In this document: piece by piece, positions 16,201-24,420 of the stretch
Layout of the letters: each line of letters begins with the position of its first letter
Numbering within the stretch: position 1 is the first letter of the stretch
From: Kitasatospora sp. SUK 42
GTDB taxonomy: Bacteria > Actinomycetota > Actinomycetes > Streptomycetales > Streptomycetaceae
Direction: 5' to 3'
NCBI RefSeq assembly: GCF_015776785.2
Contig: NZ_LFMD02000002.1
Coordinates: 1,338,244-1,402,243, forward strand
Length of the DNA stretch: 64,000 nt
Notes under the pieces: model-generated
The model's input: the letters and a program-made list of their open reading frames with translations, nothing else
Told to the model about the DNA's origin: nothing
Databases searched by the model: none
Program-made: the position numbers and the translations under genes

Positions 16201-18921
16201 TCAGCCGGTGGTGAGCACCAGCTTGTGCTTGGTGGCCTTCTCGACCGCGTCCGGTGTGTAGGCCCAGGTCAGCAGCTTGCCCTTGAGCCAGAGGTCGGTC
16301 TGGTCGTTGTAGTTGTCGTGGAAGGCGTGGCCGGAGGCGCCGCCGACGTTGATCCAGCGCGAGGAGTCGAGGTCGTTCAGGTCGACCACCATCCGCATCG
16401 ACGGGATCCAGTCCACCTGGTAGCCGGCCGCCGCGTTCCAGCCGGCCGCGTCGACCGCCGCCGAGCCGCCGGAGAGGCGGTACGGGCCGCGGTTGAGCAG
16501 CTTGTGGACGACGCCGGAGGCGATCGAGGAGTTGTCGGTGCCCATGGTCTGCTCGCGCAGCTCCAGCTTGTGCAGGCGGCCCCAGCTCCAGGTGGAGATG
16601 TCCTTGCCGAGCAGCGAGGTCAGGTCCTGCCGGGCGTTCTTCATCGCCTCCTTGAGCAGGTTGTCCAGGCCCTTCTGCTCCTTGTGCTGGGAGTCGATGT
16701 ACGTCCACCACGAGCTGTCGGGCTTGTCCAGCTGGGTGCGCACGACCTCGGTCCAGCGGTCGCCGCCGTCCGGCTGGGCCTTGCCCGGGTCGCGGGTGCC
16801 GCACTCGGTGACGATCTTGCTGGAGCTGTCCGGCTTGGTCGGGTCACTCTGCTGGCGCACCAGCAGGCAGCTGTCCTTGGCCCGGATGTCGGCCGGGAAC
16901 TTCTGGCCGAAGGCGAGGCTCAGCAGGTTGCGCCAGACGCCGTTGTAGTAGGCGGCGGCGGCCGAGTCGGCGTCCTGGTGGAAGTTCCAGTCCTTCAGCA
17001 GGTCCTGGGCCTCGCGCACGTACGGGTCGTCGATCTGCTGCTTGAGCAGCAGCGGGACCAGCGTCTTGGCCATGATGCTGGTGTTGTCCAGCTGGAGGGT
17101 CTGCATGTCGTCCGGCGAGATCTTGCCGTTGTTCTTGAGCAGGCCCTCGATCTGGTCGGTGATCTCCTTGGCCCGGGTGCCGTACTCCCAGTCCTTGGTC
17201 AGGTTGTACTTGTAGCTCGGGTCCACCACGGCCTGGTTGGCGGTGACGATGTAGCCCGCGGACGGGTTGAAGCTGTACGGCAGGGCGCTGAAGGGGACCG
17301 GGTCCGACTTCCACTGGTACGAGGAGTCCCAGCCGGGGGCCGGCATGCTGCCGTCGCCCTTGCCGCGGATCGGGATGACGCCCGGGGCCTGGTAGCCGAT
17401 GTTCTTGGAGTCGGCGTAGATCAGGTTCTGCGCGGGGACGGCGAAGTCCTTGGCGGCGGCGCGGAACTCGTCCCAGTTGCGGGCCTTGTCCAGCTCGAAG
17501 ACCGCGTCCATGGTCTTGCCGGGGCTGAGCGCCGTCCACTGCAGGGCGACGCCGTAGCCGCTGGTGCCGCGGTCCGGGGCGGAGGTGCCGTTGGGGGCGT
17601 ACTTGCCGACGTTCTGCTGCTCGGTGCTCTGGTCGGAGATGAGCGGGGCGCCGGTCTTGGTGGTGCGGACGGTGATGGTGCGGTCCTCGCCGCCGGCGAC
17701 CTTGATGGTCTCCTTGCGGAGGTCGAACTTCTCGTCCTTGCCGTCCACCTGGTAGGTGTCCGGGCCGGTGACCTTCTCCAGGTAGAGGTCGGTGACGTCG
17801 GCGCCGAGGTTGGTGAAGCCCCAGGCGATGTCCTTGTTGTGGCCGATCACCACGCCGGGCATGCCGGCGAAGCTGAAGCCGGAGACGTCGAACTGGCAGG
17901 CCGACGAGACGGTCCGGCAGTGCAGGCCCATCTGGTACCAGACCGAGGGCAGGCCGGGGCCGAGGTGCGGGTCGTTGGCCAGCAGCGGCTTGCCGGTGGT
18001 GGTGTGCGAGCCGGCGACCACCCAGGAGTTGGAACCGATGCCCTGGCCGGGGCGGCCGAGCAGCTGCGGCATCGAGTCGATCCGGTCGGTGAGGCCCTGG
18101 AGCAGCGCCTTGGTGGTGGTCGCGCCCTGGGCGGTGCCGCCGGCGGGGGCGGCGCCCGACTGCGCGGAGCCGTCGGCGGGGCGGTAGGAGTCGCCGTTCA
18201 CCGTGCCGGTCTTCACGATGGTGCCGTTGCGGGAGTACGGGTAGTCCGGGTACAGCTCGGCGATCTTGTCCGGGGTGAAGTCCTGGGACAGCAGCGCGCG
18301 GTCGATCTCCTCCTGGAGGTTCCCGGAGAGGTTCCAGGCCATCGCCTTGAGCCAGGCCACCGAGTCGACCGGGGACCACTGCTCGGGCTTGTAGCCGCTG
18401 TTGACGGCGCCGAGCAGGGAGTACTCCAGCGAGGCCTTCTCGCCGCCGGGGTGCTCGGCCAGCCAGGCGTTCACGCCGTCCGAGTAGGCCTGGAGGTACT
18501 TCTTGGTCTCGGGCGACAGCTTGGTGTCGAACTCCTTCTGCGCCACCTGCCGCCAGCCCATGGTGCGGATGAAGGCGTCGGTGTCGACCTGGCTGTCGCC
18601 GAACATCTCGGACAGCCGGCCGGCCGTGATGTGGCGTCGGACGTCCATCTCCCAGAAGCGGTCCTGGGCCTGGACGTAGCCCTGGGCCCGGAACAGGTCC
18701 TCGGCGGTGTCCGCGTACAGCTGCGGGATGCCGTTGGCGTCGCGCTTGACGTCGACCGGCGCGCTCAGGCCCGCCACCTTGACGCTGCCGTCGACCTCCG
18801 GGAAGGAGGCACGGACCGCGGTGACCCCGCGGTAGCCGCCGTAGCCGACGCCGGCCACCAGCAGCACGACCAGCATGATCACGATCAGACGGGCGCGCCG
18901 GAACTTCTTCGAGCGGGGCAT
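16201..18921 (-). CDS. Penicillin acylase-family Ntn hydrolase
   Basis: A 906-residue protein from ATG 18921. It has a basic N-terminus and a membrane helix (LIVIMLVVLLVAGVGYGGY) acting as signal anchor. An alpha-chain region contains AEDLFRAQGYVQAQDRFWEM. The cleavage/catalytic site is GSNSWVVAG near residue 297, where Ser of SNSW would become the N-terminal nucleophile of the beta chain. Next come LLANDPHLG and the beta-chain motifs GVVIGHNKDIAWGFTN and NSSIASGVVHKLLN. This fits the whole family length of 800-900. Members cleave side-chain amides of beta-lactams, acyl-homoserine lactones or lipopeptides; the natural substrate is unknown. It is probably extracytoplasmic. It converges on the cyclo-ligase gene and has no operon partner. 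Confidence 0.92.
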   Translation of the reverse strand: MPRSKKFRRARLIVIMLVVLLVAGVGYGGYRGVTAVRASFPEVDGSVKVAGLSAPVDVKRDANGIPQLYADTAEDLFRAQGYVQAQDRFWEMDVRRHITAGRLSEMFGDSQVDTDAFIRTMGWRQVAQKEFDTKLSPETKKYLQAYSDGVNAWLAEHPGGEKASLEYSLLGAVNSGYKPEQWSPVDSVAWLKAMAWNLSGNLQEEIDRALLSQDFTPDKIAELYPDYPYSRNGTIVKTGTVNGDSYRPADGSAQSGAAPAGGTAQGATTTKALLQGLTDRIDSMPQLLGRPGQGIGSNSWVVAGSHTTTGKPLLANDPHLGPGLPSVWYQMGLHCRTVSSACQFDVSGFSFAGMPGVVIGHNKDIAWGFTNLGADVTDLYLEKVTGPDTYQVDGKDEKFDLRKETIKVAGGEDRTITVRTTKTGAPLISDQSTEQQNVGKYAPNGTSAPDRGTSGYGVALQWTALSPGKTMDAVFELDKARNWDEFRAAAKDFAVPAQNLIYADSKNIGYQAPGVIPIRGKGDGSMPAPGWDSSYQWKSDPVPFSALPYSFNPSAGYIVTANQAVVDPSYKYNLTKDWEYGTRAKEITDQIEGLLKNNGKISPDDMQTLQLDNTSIMAKTLVPLLLKQQIDDPYVREAQDLLKDWNFHQDADSAAAAYYNGVWRNLLSLAFGQKFPADIRAKDSCLLVRQQSDPTKPDSSSKIVTECGTRDPGKAQPDGGDRWTEVVRTQLDKPDSSWWTYIDSQHKEQKGLDNLLKEAMKNARQDLTSLLGKDISTWSWGRLHKLELREQTMGTDNSSIASGVVHKLLNRGPYRLSGGSAAVDAAGWNAAAGYQVDWIPSMRMVVDLNDLDSSRWINVGGASGHAFHDNYNDQTDLWLKGKLLTWAYTPDAVEKATKHKLVLTTG

Positions 18922-19332
18922 CTGGGTCCTTGCGGTCCTGACTTCGGGGCGGGCGGGCGTGTCCGGGGCCTGAGGCCGGGACAGGGCACCACATTAGGCC
19001 GAGTCGACCCTCCGGCGTGCACGGGGGACGCTCCGGGCGGGATCGCGGGAGGTCAACACGGGGCCCGGGAAAGGGCGGTGGGCGGCTGCGGACGGCCGGG
19101 AACGGATGCAGGAGACAACGAAACTAAAGATATGGCAAAATGTTAGACTGAGTAACGATCCGCAAGGGGAGCATTGACGACTTCTTAACGCGCTCCGAGC
19201 CACCTGACCCGGCATCACCCGGCTCGGAACCACCGCGCTCGGAACCGCCGTGCTCGGAACCACTCGGCCGATCGGACTCACCAGCACCACCTGACACCCC
19301 GCCCGCCCCATGCCTGCCCGAGGTGCCACTGC
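18922..19332. other. 411-base divergent gap between acylase and antiporter
   Basis: No gene is visible. The part at 19115-19185 is AT-rich (TATGGCAAAATGTTAGACTG and nearby) and most likely holds divergent promoters. A minus-strand TTACTC, 17 bases, TATCTT fits loosely. At about 19221-19265 the phrase GCTCGGAACC recurs three times with a 15-17 base period, a possible protein-binding array or slippage product. Confidence 0.5.
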
Positions 19333-20817
19333 GTGAACGTCTCCCACCTGAACCAGCTCCTCCTCGAAGCCTCCGTGATCCTGCTGTTCGCGGTGATCGC
19401 CGTCCGGATCTCGACCCGATCAGGGCTGCCCAGCCTGCTGATCTACCTCGGGATCGGCGTCGCGCTGGGCCAGGACGGGATCGGCATCACGTTCAACAAC
19501 GCCGAGATGACCCAGGTGCTCGGCTACGCCGCACTCGTGGTGATCCTGGCCGAGGGCGGCCTCAAGACCAGCTGGCGCGAGGTCAAGCCGGTGATGCCGG
19601 CCGCCACCGTGCTGGCCACCGTCGGCGTCGCGGTCAGCGTGTTCGTCACCGCGGCCGGCGCGCACTGGCTCACCGGCCTGGACTGGCGGACCTCGCTGCT
19701 GCTCGGCGCGATCGTCTCCTCCACCGACGCCGCGGCCGTCTTCTCGGTGCTGCGCATGGTCCCGCTGCCGCACCGGCTCACCGGCCTGCTGGAGGCCGAG
19801 TCCGGCTTCAACGACGCGCCCGTGGTCATCCTGGTCGTCGCCTTCGCGAGCACCGGGGAGCAGGAGAGCTGGTACGTGCTGATCGGCACCATCCTGGCCG
19901 AGCTGGCGATCGGCGCCGCGGTCGGCCTCGCCGTCGGCAAGCTCGGCGCGTACGGGATCAAGCACGTCGCACTGCCCTCCTCGGGCCTGTACCCGATCGC
20001 CGTGATGGCGCTCACCGTGCTCGCGTACGCCGGTGGCGCGCTGCTGCACGGCTCCGGCTTCCTCGCCGTCTACATCAGCGCCGTGATCCTCGGGAACTCC
20101 AAGCTGCCGCACGGACCGGCCGTACGCGGCTTCGCCGACGGGCTGGCCTGGATCGGGCAGATCGGCATGTTCGTGCTGCTCGGCCTGCTCTGCAACCCCG
20201 CCTCCATGGGCGACGCGGTGGTGCCCGCGCTGGTGATCGGCACGGTGCTCGTCTTCCTGGCCCGGCCGCTGTCGGTGGTGTTCTCGCTGACCCCGTTCAA
20301 GGTGCCGGCCCGCGAGCAGGCGCTGCTGAGCTGGGCCGGACTGCGCGGGGCGGTGCCCATCGTGCTGGCCACCATCCCGGTGGTGACCGGTGCGCACAAG
20401 GCCGAGGACGTGTTCAACATCGTCTTCATCCTGGTCGTCGTCTTCACCCTGATCCAGGGCCCGACCCTGCCCTGGGTGGCCAAGCAGCTGCGGATCGGCG
20501 ACGGCGCGATGGGGCAGGACCTCGACATCGAGTCCGCGCCGCTGGAGAAGCTGCACGGGCACCTGCTGTCGGTCGCGCTCTCGCCGACCTCGCGGATGTC
20601 CGGCGTGGAGATCAGCGAGCTGCGGCTGCCCAAGGGCGCGGCGGTCACCCTGGTCGTGCGCGAGGGCAACTCCTTCGTGCCGGACAAGGCGACGATGCTG
20701 CGCGGCGGGGACGAGCTGCTGGTGGTCACCACGGACGAGGTCGGCGAGGCTGCGGAGCGGCGGCTGCGGGCCGTGGACAAGGGCGGCAAGCTGGCGGGGT
20801 GGCTGAACGGGCGGTGA
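19333..20817 (+). CDS. CPA1 cation/proton antiporter with C-terminal RCK domain
   Basis: A 494-residue protein from GTG 19333 with about twelve membrane helices. Antiporter core segments include ILLFAVIAVRISTRSGLPSLL, LVVILAEGGLKTSW, SSTDAAAVFSVLR with the TDA/D motif of CPA1, EAESGFNDAP (the ND pair of the ion site), and LSWAGLRGAVPIVLA. From about residue 400 a soluble RCK-C/TrkA-C domain follows (ISELRLPKGAAVTLVVREG, LRGGDELLVVTT). This is the NhaP2/CvrA-CpaA architecture, usually K+(Na+)/H+ exchange. In Firmicutes and Actinobacteria RCK-C domains of such antiporters can bind cyclic di-AMP; this is known for relatives and only inferred here. It is a single-gene transcription unit. Confidence 0.9.
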   Translation: MNVSHLNQLLLEASVILLFAVIAVRISTRSGLPSLLIYLGIGVALGQDGIGITFNNAEMTQVLGYAALVVILAEGGLKTSWREVKPVMPAATVLATVGVAVSVFVTAAGAHWLTGLDWRTSLLLGAIVSSTDAAAVFSVLRMVPLPHRLTGLLEAESGFNDAPVVILVVAFASTGEQESWYVLIGTILAELAIGAAVGLAVGKLGAYGIKHVALPSSGLYPIAVMALTVLAYAGGALLHGSGFLAVYISAVILGNSKLPHGPAVRGFADGLAWIGQIGMFVLLGLLCNPASMGDAVVPALVIGTVLVFLARPLSVVFSLTPFKVPAREQALLSWAGLRGAVPIVLATIPVVTGAHKAEDVFNIVFILVVVFTLIQGPTLPWVAKQLRIGDGAMGQDLDIESAPLEKLHGHLLSVALSPTSRMSGVEISELRLPKGAAVTLVVREGNSFVPDKATMLRGGDELLVVTTDEVGEAAERRLRAVDKGGKLAGWLNGR

Positions 20818-20830
20818 GCCCGGGGCCTTG

Positions 20831-20960
20831 CGTGCGGGGTGCGGCGCCCGGGGCGCTGCACCCCGGGCGTTGCGCGCGGGGCGTTGCACCCCGGGCGTTG
20901 CGCGCGGGGCGTTGCGCGCGGGGTCCGACGCCTCGGGTGTTGCGCCCGGGGTGTTGTGGG
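20831..20960. repeat. Degenerate tandem array of GCGTTGC-centred units
   Basis: About seven or eight imperfect units of 14-16 bases, built on GGGCGTTGCGCGCGGG or GGCGTTGCACCCCGGG, follow the antiporter stop codon. The alternation of GCGCGC and CACCCC spacers can form multiple small hairpins. No gene overlaps it. Confidence 0.75.
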
Positions 20961-21216
20961 GCTGGGGTGACCTGGCGCCATCTACGCGCGTAACTGTATG
21001 CTGATCCGACCACGCCGTATAACCACCGCTAGATCACCCCAGCATCTGCCTGACGCAGAGTTGGCGCGACCGCTCGGCGGCCGCGGTCCGGCACCGGCCC
21101 AGCAGGCCGGCCCCGACCCGGTATCTACCCCGGTCGACGCGCGAGAGGACGACTCTCGGCGCCGTCGGGGCCACCCCATGCCCTGCCGCGCTACCAGGCA
21201 GCAGGAAGGACCGACC
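20961..21216 (+). promoter_or_regulatory. Leader region of the MFS gene
   Basis: About 220-250 bases separate the repeat array from the MFS start. TACGCGCGTAACTGTATG at 20983 begins the unique sequence and could hold the promoter. The following GC-rich leader has several self-complementary stretches (for example GGCCGCGGTCCGGCACCGGCC). The reading frame is open from 20998, so a longer protein cannot be excluded, but its composition is unlike the MFS N-terminus. Confidence 0.35.
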
Positions 21217-22584
21217 GTGACGGCCCGCCGAACGGTCGACAACGCCGCGGACACCGCGGACACCACCCTGGCCGTCCCCTCGGACGACGCCACCGCCGCC
21301 GCGCCCGCCGACGCGCCCGCCCGGGTCGGGTACGGCGAACTGCTGCGCACGCCCGGCGCCTGGAGGTTCCTGGCCCCCGCCCTCGTCGCGCGACTGCCGT
21401 ACGCGATGCTCAGCATGGGCATCCTGCTGCTGGTCACCCAGACCCACGGTTCGTACGGCACCGCCGGCACGGTCACCGCGGTCGCCGCCGTCGCGCAGGC
21501 GCTGATCGGCCCGCAGACCGGGCGGCTCGCCGACCGGGTCGGCCAGGCCGCGGTGCTGGTGCCGACCGTACTGGTGCACGCGGTCTCGGTCGGCCTGCTG
21601 ACCGCGCTGGCGCTCGGCCACGCTCCGGCCTGGAGCCTGTACCTGGCCGCCGTCCCGGCCGGGGCGAGCGTGCCGCAGGTCGGCGCGATGGTGCGGGCCC
21701 GCTGGGTGGCCAGGTTCACCGCGGACGGTGCCTCCCCCTCGACCGCGGCCCGGGTGAGCACCGCGTTCGCCTTCGAGTCCGTGACGGACGAGTTCACCTT
21801 CGTGATCGGCCCGATCCTGGCCGCCAACATCGCCGCCTTCGCCAATCCGGCGACCGCGCTGATCGCCGAGGCCTCGCTGACCCTGGTCGGCGGCCTCGCC
21901 TTCGCCTCCCAGCGGCGCACCGCCCCCGCCCGGATCGTCCCGCAGCCCGGCACCCGGCGCGCCTCGGCGCTCGCCTCGCCCGGCGTCCGGCTGCTGGCCG
22001 GGACCTTCCTCGGGGTCGGCGCGGTGTTCGGCGGCATGCAGGTCTCGGTGAACGCCTTCGCCGACTCGGTCGGGCAGCACGACGCGGGTGGCACCGTGTA
22101 CGGGATCTTCGCGGGCGGCTCGATGCTGGCCGGCGTGCTGTACGGCGTGATCGCCTGGCGGCAGCCGGTCCGGAACCGGATGCTGATGAGCTACTCGCTG
22201 CTGGTCGTGGGCTGCTCGACGCTGTGGGCGATGCCCAACCTGGTCGCCCTCACCGTCGCCGGGCTGATCTGCGGCCTCGCCATCGCACCGACCCTGATCA
22301 GCGGCTACACCCTGGTCGAGACGCTGGTCGCGGACGGCGCCAAGACGGAGGCCTTCACCTGGCTGACCGGCGCCATCGGGCTGGGGCTGGCGGTCGGCTC
22401 GATGGCGGCCGGGAAGCTGATCGACGGGCACGGGCCCTCGGTCGGGTTCCTGGTGCCGGTGGCCGGCGCCGGGCTGGGGCTGCTCGCGCTGGCGTCGATG
22501 CGGCACCTGCTGGTGCCGCCGGGCGAGGGCCCGGCCGCCTTCCACGGCGGCGCGGGGCGGCTGGTCGGTGCGGCCGAGGGCTGA
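21217..22584 (+). CDS. MFS transporter (drug/solute exporter type)
   Basis: A 455-residue protein from GTG 21217, chosen for the AGGAAGGA ribosome site eight bases upstream. Twelve hydrophobic segments are seen after a 45-residue Ala/Asp-rich cytoplasmic N-terminus. GPQTGRLADRVGQAAV matches the MFS motif A loop (G-x-L-a-D-r-x-G), and ESVTDEFTFVIGP lies at helix 5. The second half has a matching pseudo-repeat. The substrate is unknown. Such proteins in streptomycetes often export drugs, but there is no linked regulator to support that. Confidence 0.85.
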   Translation: MTARRTVDNAADTADTTLAVPSDDATAAAPADAPARVGYGELLRTPGAWRFLAPALVARLPYAMLSMGILLLVTQTHGSYGTAGTVTAVAAVAQALIGPQTGRLADRVGQAAVLVPTVLVHAVSVGLLTALALGHAPAWSLYLAAVPAGASVPQVGAMVRARWVARFTADGASPSTAARVSTAFAFESVTDEFTFVIGPILAANIAAFANPATALIAEASLTLVGGLAFASQRRTAPARIVPQPGTRRASALASPGVRLLAGTFLGVGAVFGGMQVSVNAFADSVGQHDAGGTVYGIFAGGSMLAGVLYGVIAWRQPVRNRMLMSYSLLVVGCSTLWAMPNLVALTVAGLICGLAIAPTLISGYTLVETLVADGAKTEAFTWLTGAIGLGLAVGSMAAGKLIDGHGPSVGFLVPVAGAGLGLLALASMRHLLVPPGEGPAAFHGGAGRLVGAAEG

Positions 22585-22698
22585 GCGGGGGCCGGTACCG
22601 GCTCATCTCACACCGGAGTCGCTGGACTGATCCAGCGGAATACCGCATCATTGACCATCGTTAGCACTCATCAGGCGAGAGTGCCAGGAGGAAGACAA

Positions 22699-23016
22699 GT
22701 GCCCACGTACCAGTACCAGTGCACCGAGTGCGGCAACGGCCTGGAGGCGGTGCAGAAGTTCACCGACGAGGCGCTGACCACGTGCCCCGACTGCCAGGGA
22801 CGGCTCCGCAAGGTCTTCTCGGCCGTGGGCGTCGTGTTCAAGGGCTCGGGCTTCTACCGGACCGACAGCCGTTCGTCCTCCAGCAGCTCGGTGGGCGCGG
22901 GTTCGTCCTCCGCCTCGTCGACGTCCTCGACTTCGACGTCGTCCTCGGGCTCGTCCGGTTCGACCGGCTCGACCAGCTCGTCGACCTCGTCCAGCCCGGC
23001 TCCGGCCGCGAGCTGA
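22699..23016 (+). CDS. fmdB: FmdB-family zinc ribbon protein
   Basis: A 105-residue protein from GTG 22699 with an AGGAGGAAG ribosome site. The first 60 residues are the FmdB/CxxC-CxxC regulatory domain: PTYQYQCTECG, then a second knuckle TTCPDCQGRLRKVFS, and VVFKGSGFYRTD. The last 45 residues are nearly all Ser, Thr and Gly. Family function is not settled; Rv0991c, the mycobacterial homologue in the same galU neighbourhood, has been described as a redox-linked chaperone. Position between the cyclo-ligase region and mscL agrees with the conserved order. Confidence 0.88.
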   Translation: MPTYQYQCTECGNGLEAVQKFTDEALTTCPDCQGRLRKVFSAVGVVFKGSGFYRTDSRSSSSSSVGAGSSSASSTSSTSTSSSGSSGSTGSTSSSTSSSPAPAAS

Positions 23017-23058
23017 CCTCGGCGCCGCCACGGCGTCCGGGAGCTTTCCGAAGCTTCG

Positions 23059-23105
23059 CGAAAGGCCCGTCGGCCCCGCTTCACGCGGGGGCGGCGGGCC
23101 TTTCG
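23059..23105 (+). terminator. fmdB terminator hairpin
   Basis: The long GC stem CGAAAGGCCCG... pairs with ...CGGGCCTTTCG around a TTCA loop and is followed by a T-containing tail. It lies 43 bases after the fmdB stop. Confidence 0.85.
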
Positions 23106-23167
23106 TCGTGCCGGGGGCGCCATTCGTCAACGCGCCACAGCTGGTTCAGCCTCATGGGTGTACGAAG

Positions 23168-23193
23168 TTATCCACAGGGCGGGGTTTTCCACA
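23168..23193 (+). promoter_or_regulatory. Pair of DnaA-box-like 9-mers
   Basis: TTATCCACA at 23168-23176 is a perfect consensus DnaA box, and TTTTCCACA at 23185-23193 is a one-mismatch copy in the same orientation, 17 bases apart. Both sit in the untranslated space before a short ORF. There is no dnaA, dnaN or oriC-like cluster of boxes nearby. Confidence 0.5.
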
Positions 23194-23307
23194 GGCTGGG
23201 GATACGGGCTTTCCGGCGGCACCGACACGGCGGATCGTGTGGGTCACCAGAGACCGACCGGGACCAGCTGGGACCGGCCGGGACCCACCAGGACCGGAGG
23301 TGCCCCG

Positions 23308-23580
23308 ATGACGACCATGAGCCTGCCCCTTCCGCTGCCCGCGCCCAGCGTCCCGCCCCGGCGGGAGCTGCCGAGTTTCCCGCCGATCCGGCGCGGATGC
23401 GGCGGGTGGCACCGCTGGCGCCGGGCCGCCCGGCGGCGGGCCGGGGTGCCCGCGCTGGTGCTGCTCGCGGTGGCGTCGGCGCTCGCGCTCGGGCCCGCGC
23501 GAGCCGGGCTGCCGCCGCCCTCGGGGGGCTCCGTGGGCCGTACGGGTTGTCAATCCGGGATTCCGGAAGATCACCCGTAA
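23308..23580 (+). CDS. Short hypothetical protein, possible SAF-domain gene remnant
   Basis: A 90-residue ORF from ATG 23308 preceded by GGAGGTG seven bases upstream. It has a Pro-rich start (LPLPLPAPSVPPRREL), an Arg-rich patch and one hydrophobic segment (AGVPALVLLAVASALALGPARAG), then stops after 30 more residues. The layout resembles the beginning of the SAF/CpaB-like proteins often found between fmdB and mscL in streptomycetes, but the SAF domain itself is missing. I infer a truncated relic; it could also be a genuine small membrane protein. It lies 30 bases before mscL. Confidence 0.5.
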   Translation: MTTMSLPLPLPAPSVPPRRELPSFPPIRRGCGGWHRWRRAARRRAGVPALVLLAVASALALGPARAGLPPPSGGSVGRTGCQSGIPEDHP

Positions 23581-23610
23581 CCCGGAAACGACTTCGTCGT
23601 TCGAGGCGGC

Positions 23611-24027
23611 ATGAAAGGCTTCAAGGAATTCCTGCTGCGTGGAAATGTCGTCGAACTCGCCGTCGCCGTGGTCATCGGCGCGGCCTTCACCAACATCGTC
23701 AACGCCTTCGTCAAAGGCGTGATCAATCCGATCGTCGGCGTGTTCGGGACGAAGGACCTGGCGTCCTACAGTTCCTGCCTCAAGGGGCCCTGCGAGGTGA
23801 GCGCCACCGGTGAGGTCACGTCCGGGATCCTCATCCTGTGGGGGACGGTGCTCAGCGCCGCCCTCCAGTTCCTGATCACCGCGGCCGTCGTCTACTTCAT
23901 CCTGATCGTGCCGATGAACAAGCTGGCGGCCAGGCGCAAGAGTGCCGCCGAGGAGGCGACGGAGGCCGAAGCCCAGGAGGTCCAACTGCTGACCGAGATC
24001 CGCGACGCGCTGGTCGCGGCGCGTTAG
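23611..24027 (+). CDS. mscL: Large-conductance mechanosensitive channel MscL
   Basis: A 138-residue protein from ATG 23611. MscL signature: MKGFKEFLLRGNVVELAVAVVIGAAF (N-terminal amphipathic helix and first membrane helix, quoted in part: FLLRGNVVELAVAVVIGAAF), FVKGVINPIVG, the periplasmic loop with two Cys (SSCLKGPC), then the second helix LQFLITAAVVYFILIVPMNKL and an acidic C-terminal bundle. It opens under membrane tension to release solutes. The Cys pair in the loop is not typical and may form a disulfide. Its TAG overlaps the TAA of the convergent small gene. Confidence 0.96.
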   Translation: MKGFKEFLLRGNVVELAVAVVIGAAFTNIVNAFVKGVINPIVGVFGTKDLASYSSCLKGPCEVSATGEVTSGILILWGTVLSAALQFLITAAVVYFILIVPMNKLAARRKSAAEEATEAEAQEVQLLTEIRDALVAAR

Positions 24028-24266
24028 TCCCCGTGGTGCGGCGGGCGCTGGCTCAGGTACCAGTCCAGTCCCCGCCCACCGCTCTCCCCCGCCCCGGGGC
24101 GCTCACCCCAGCCGGCATCGGTGTCGTCGCGGGACTGCTGGTCCAGCGGGTCACGGAAGACCAGCCGGGCCTTGGCCGCGGCCGCCTGCCGCCGGTCCTG
24201 CGGCTTCTCCTGCTCCTGGCCCTGCCCCTGTTCCTGCTCGCTCACCCTGTCCACTCCCCTACTCAT
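24024..24266 (-). CDS. Small conserved hydrophilic protein
   Basis: About 80 residues from ATG 24266, or 73 from GTG 24245. The N-terminal half is a Gln/Glu-rich low-complexity run. The C-terminal part KARLVFRDPLDQQSRDDTDAGWGE and LDWYLSQRPPHHGD reads like a conserved actinobacterial small protein (I recall similar DDTDAGWG...RPPHHG tails). Function unknown; no membrane segment. The gene ends on top of the mscL stop. A 14-base direct repeat TACTCATCCGCTGC is present at 24260 and 24277 around the start. Confidence 0.65.
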   Translation of the reverse strand: MSRGVDRVSEQEQGQGQEQEKPQDRRQAAAAKARLVFRDPLDQQSRDDTDAGWGERPGAGESGGRGLDWYLSQRPPHHGD

Positions 24267-24340
24267 CCGCTGCCCGTACTCATCCGCTGCTCGCGGGCCG
24301 TCCTGTCCTTCCAGCCTAAGAGCCCCCCCGGCACGCCGCG

Positions 24341-24372
24341 GGCCCTGGTGCGGAGCGCTCCGCATCAGGGCC
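24341..24372 (-). terminator. Near-perfect 32-base palindrome after the hrdD-like gene
   Basis: Arms GGCCCTGGTGCGGAGC and GCTCCGCATCAGGGCC pair with a single G-T wobble. It lies 50 bases past the sigma factor stop on the minus strand and upstream of the small gene. Confidence 0.75.
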
Positions 24373-24420
24373 CAGGTGGCGACCTCGGTTGACCGGCGGC
24401 CCGGTGGACCGGCCGGTGCG

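Noticed and set aside
16225..19146. 973-codon frame antisense to the penicillin acylase
   Set aside because: Val/Leu/Gly-rich mirror of the real gene with no domain or start signal.
20961..21216. Known riboswitch in the MFS leader
   Set aside because: I could not match any conserved riboswitch core; the leader is only generally self-complementary.
23168..23193. Chromosomal origin of replication
   Set aside because: Only two boxes and none of the flanking dnaA-dnaN-rnpA-rpmH genes; a streptomycete oriC has many clustered boxes.
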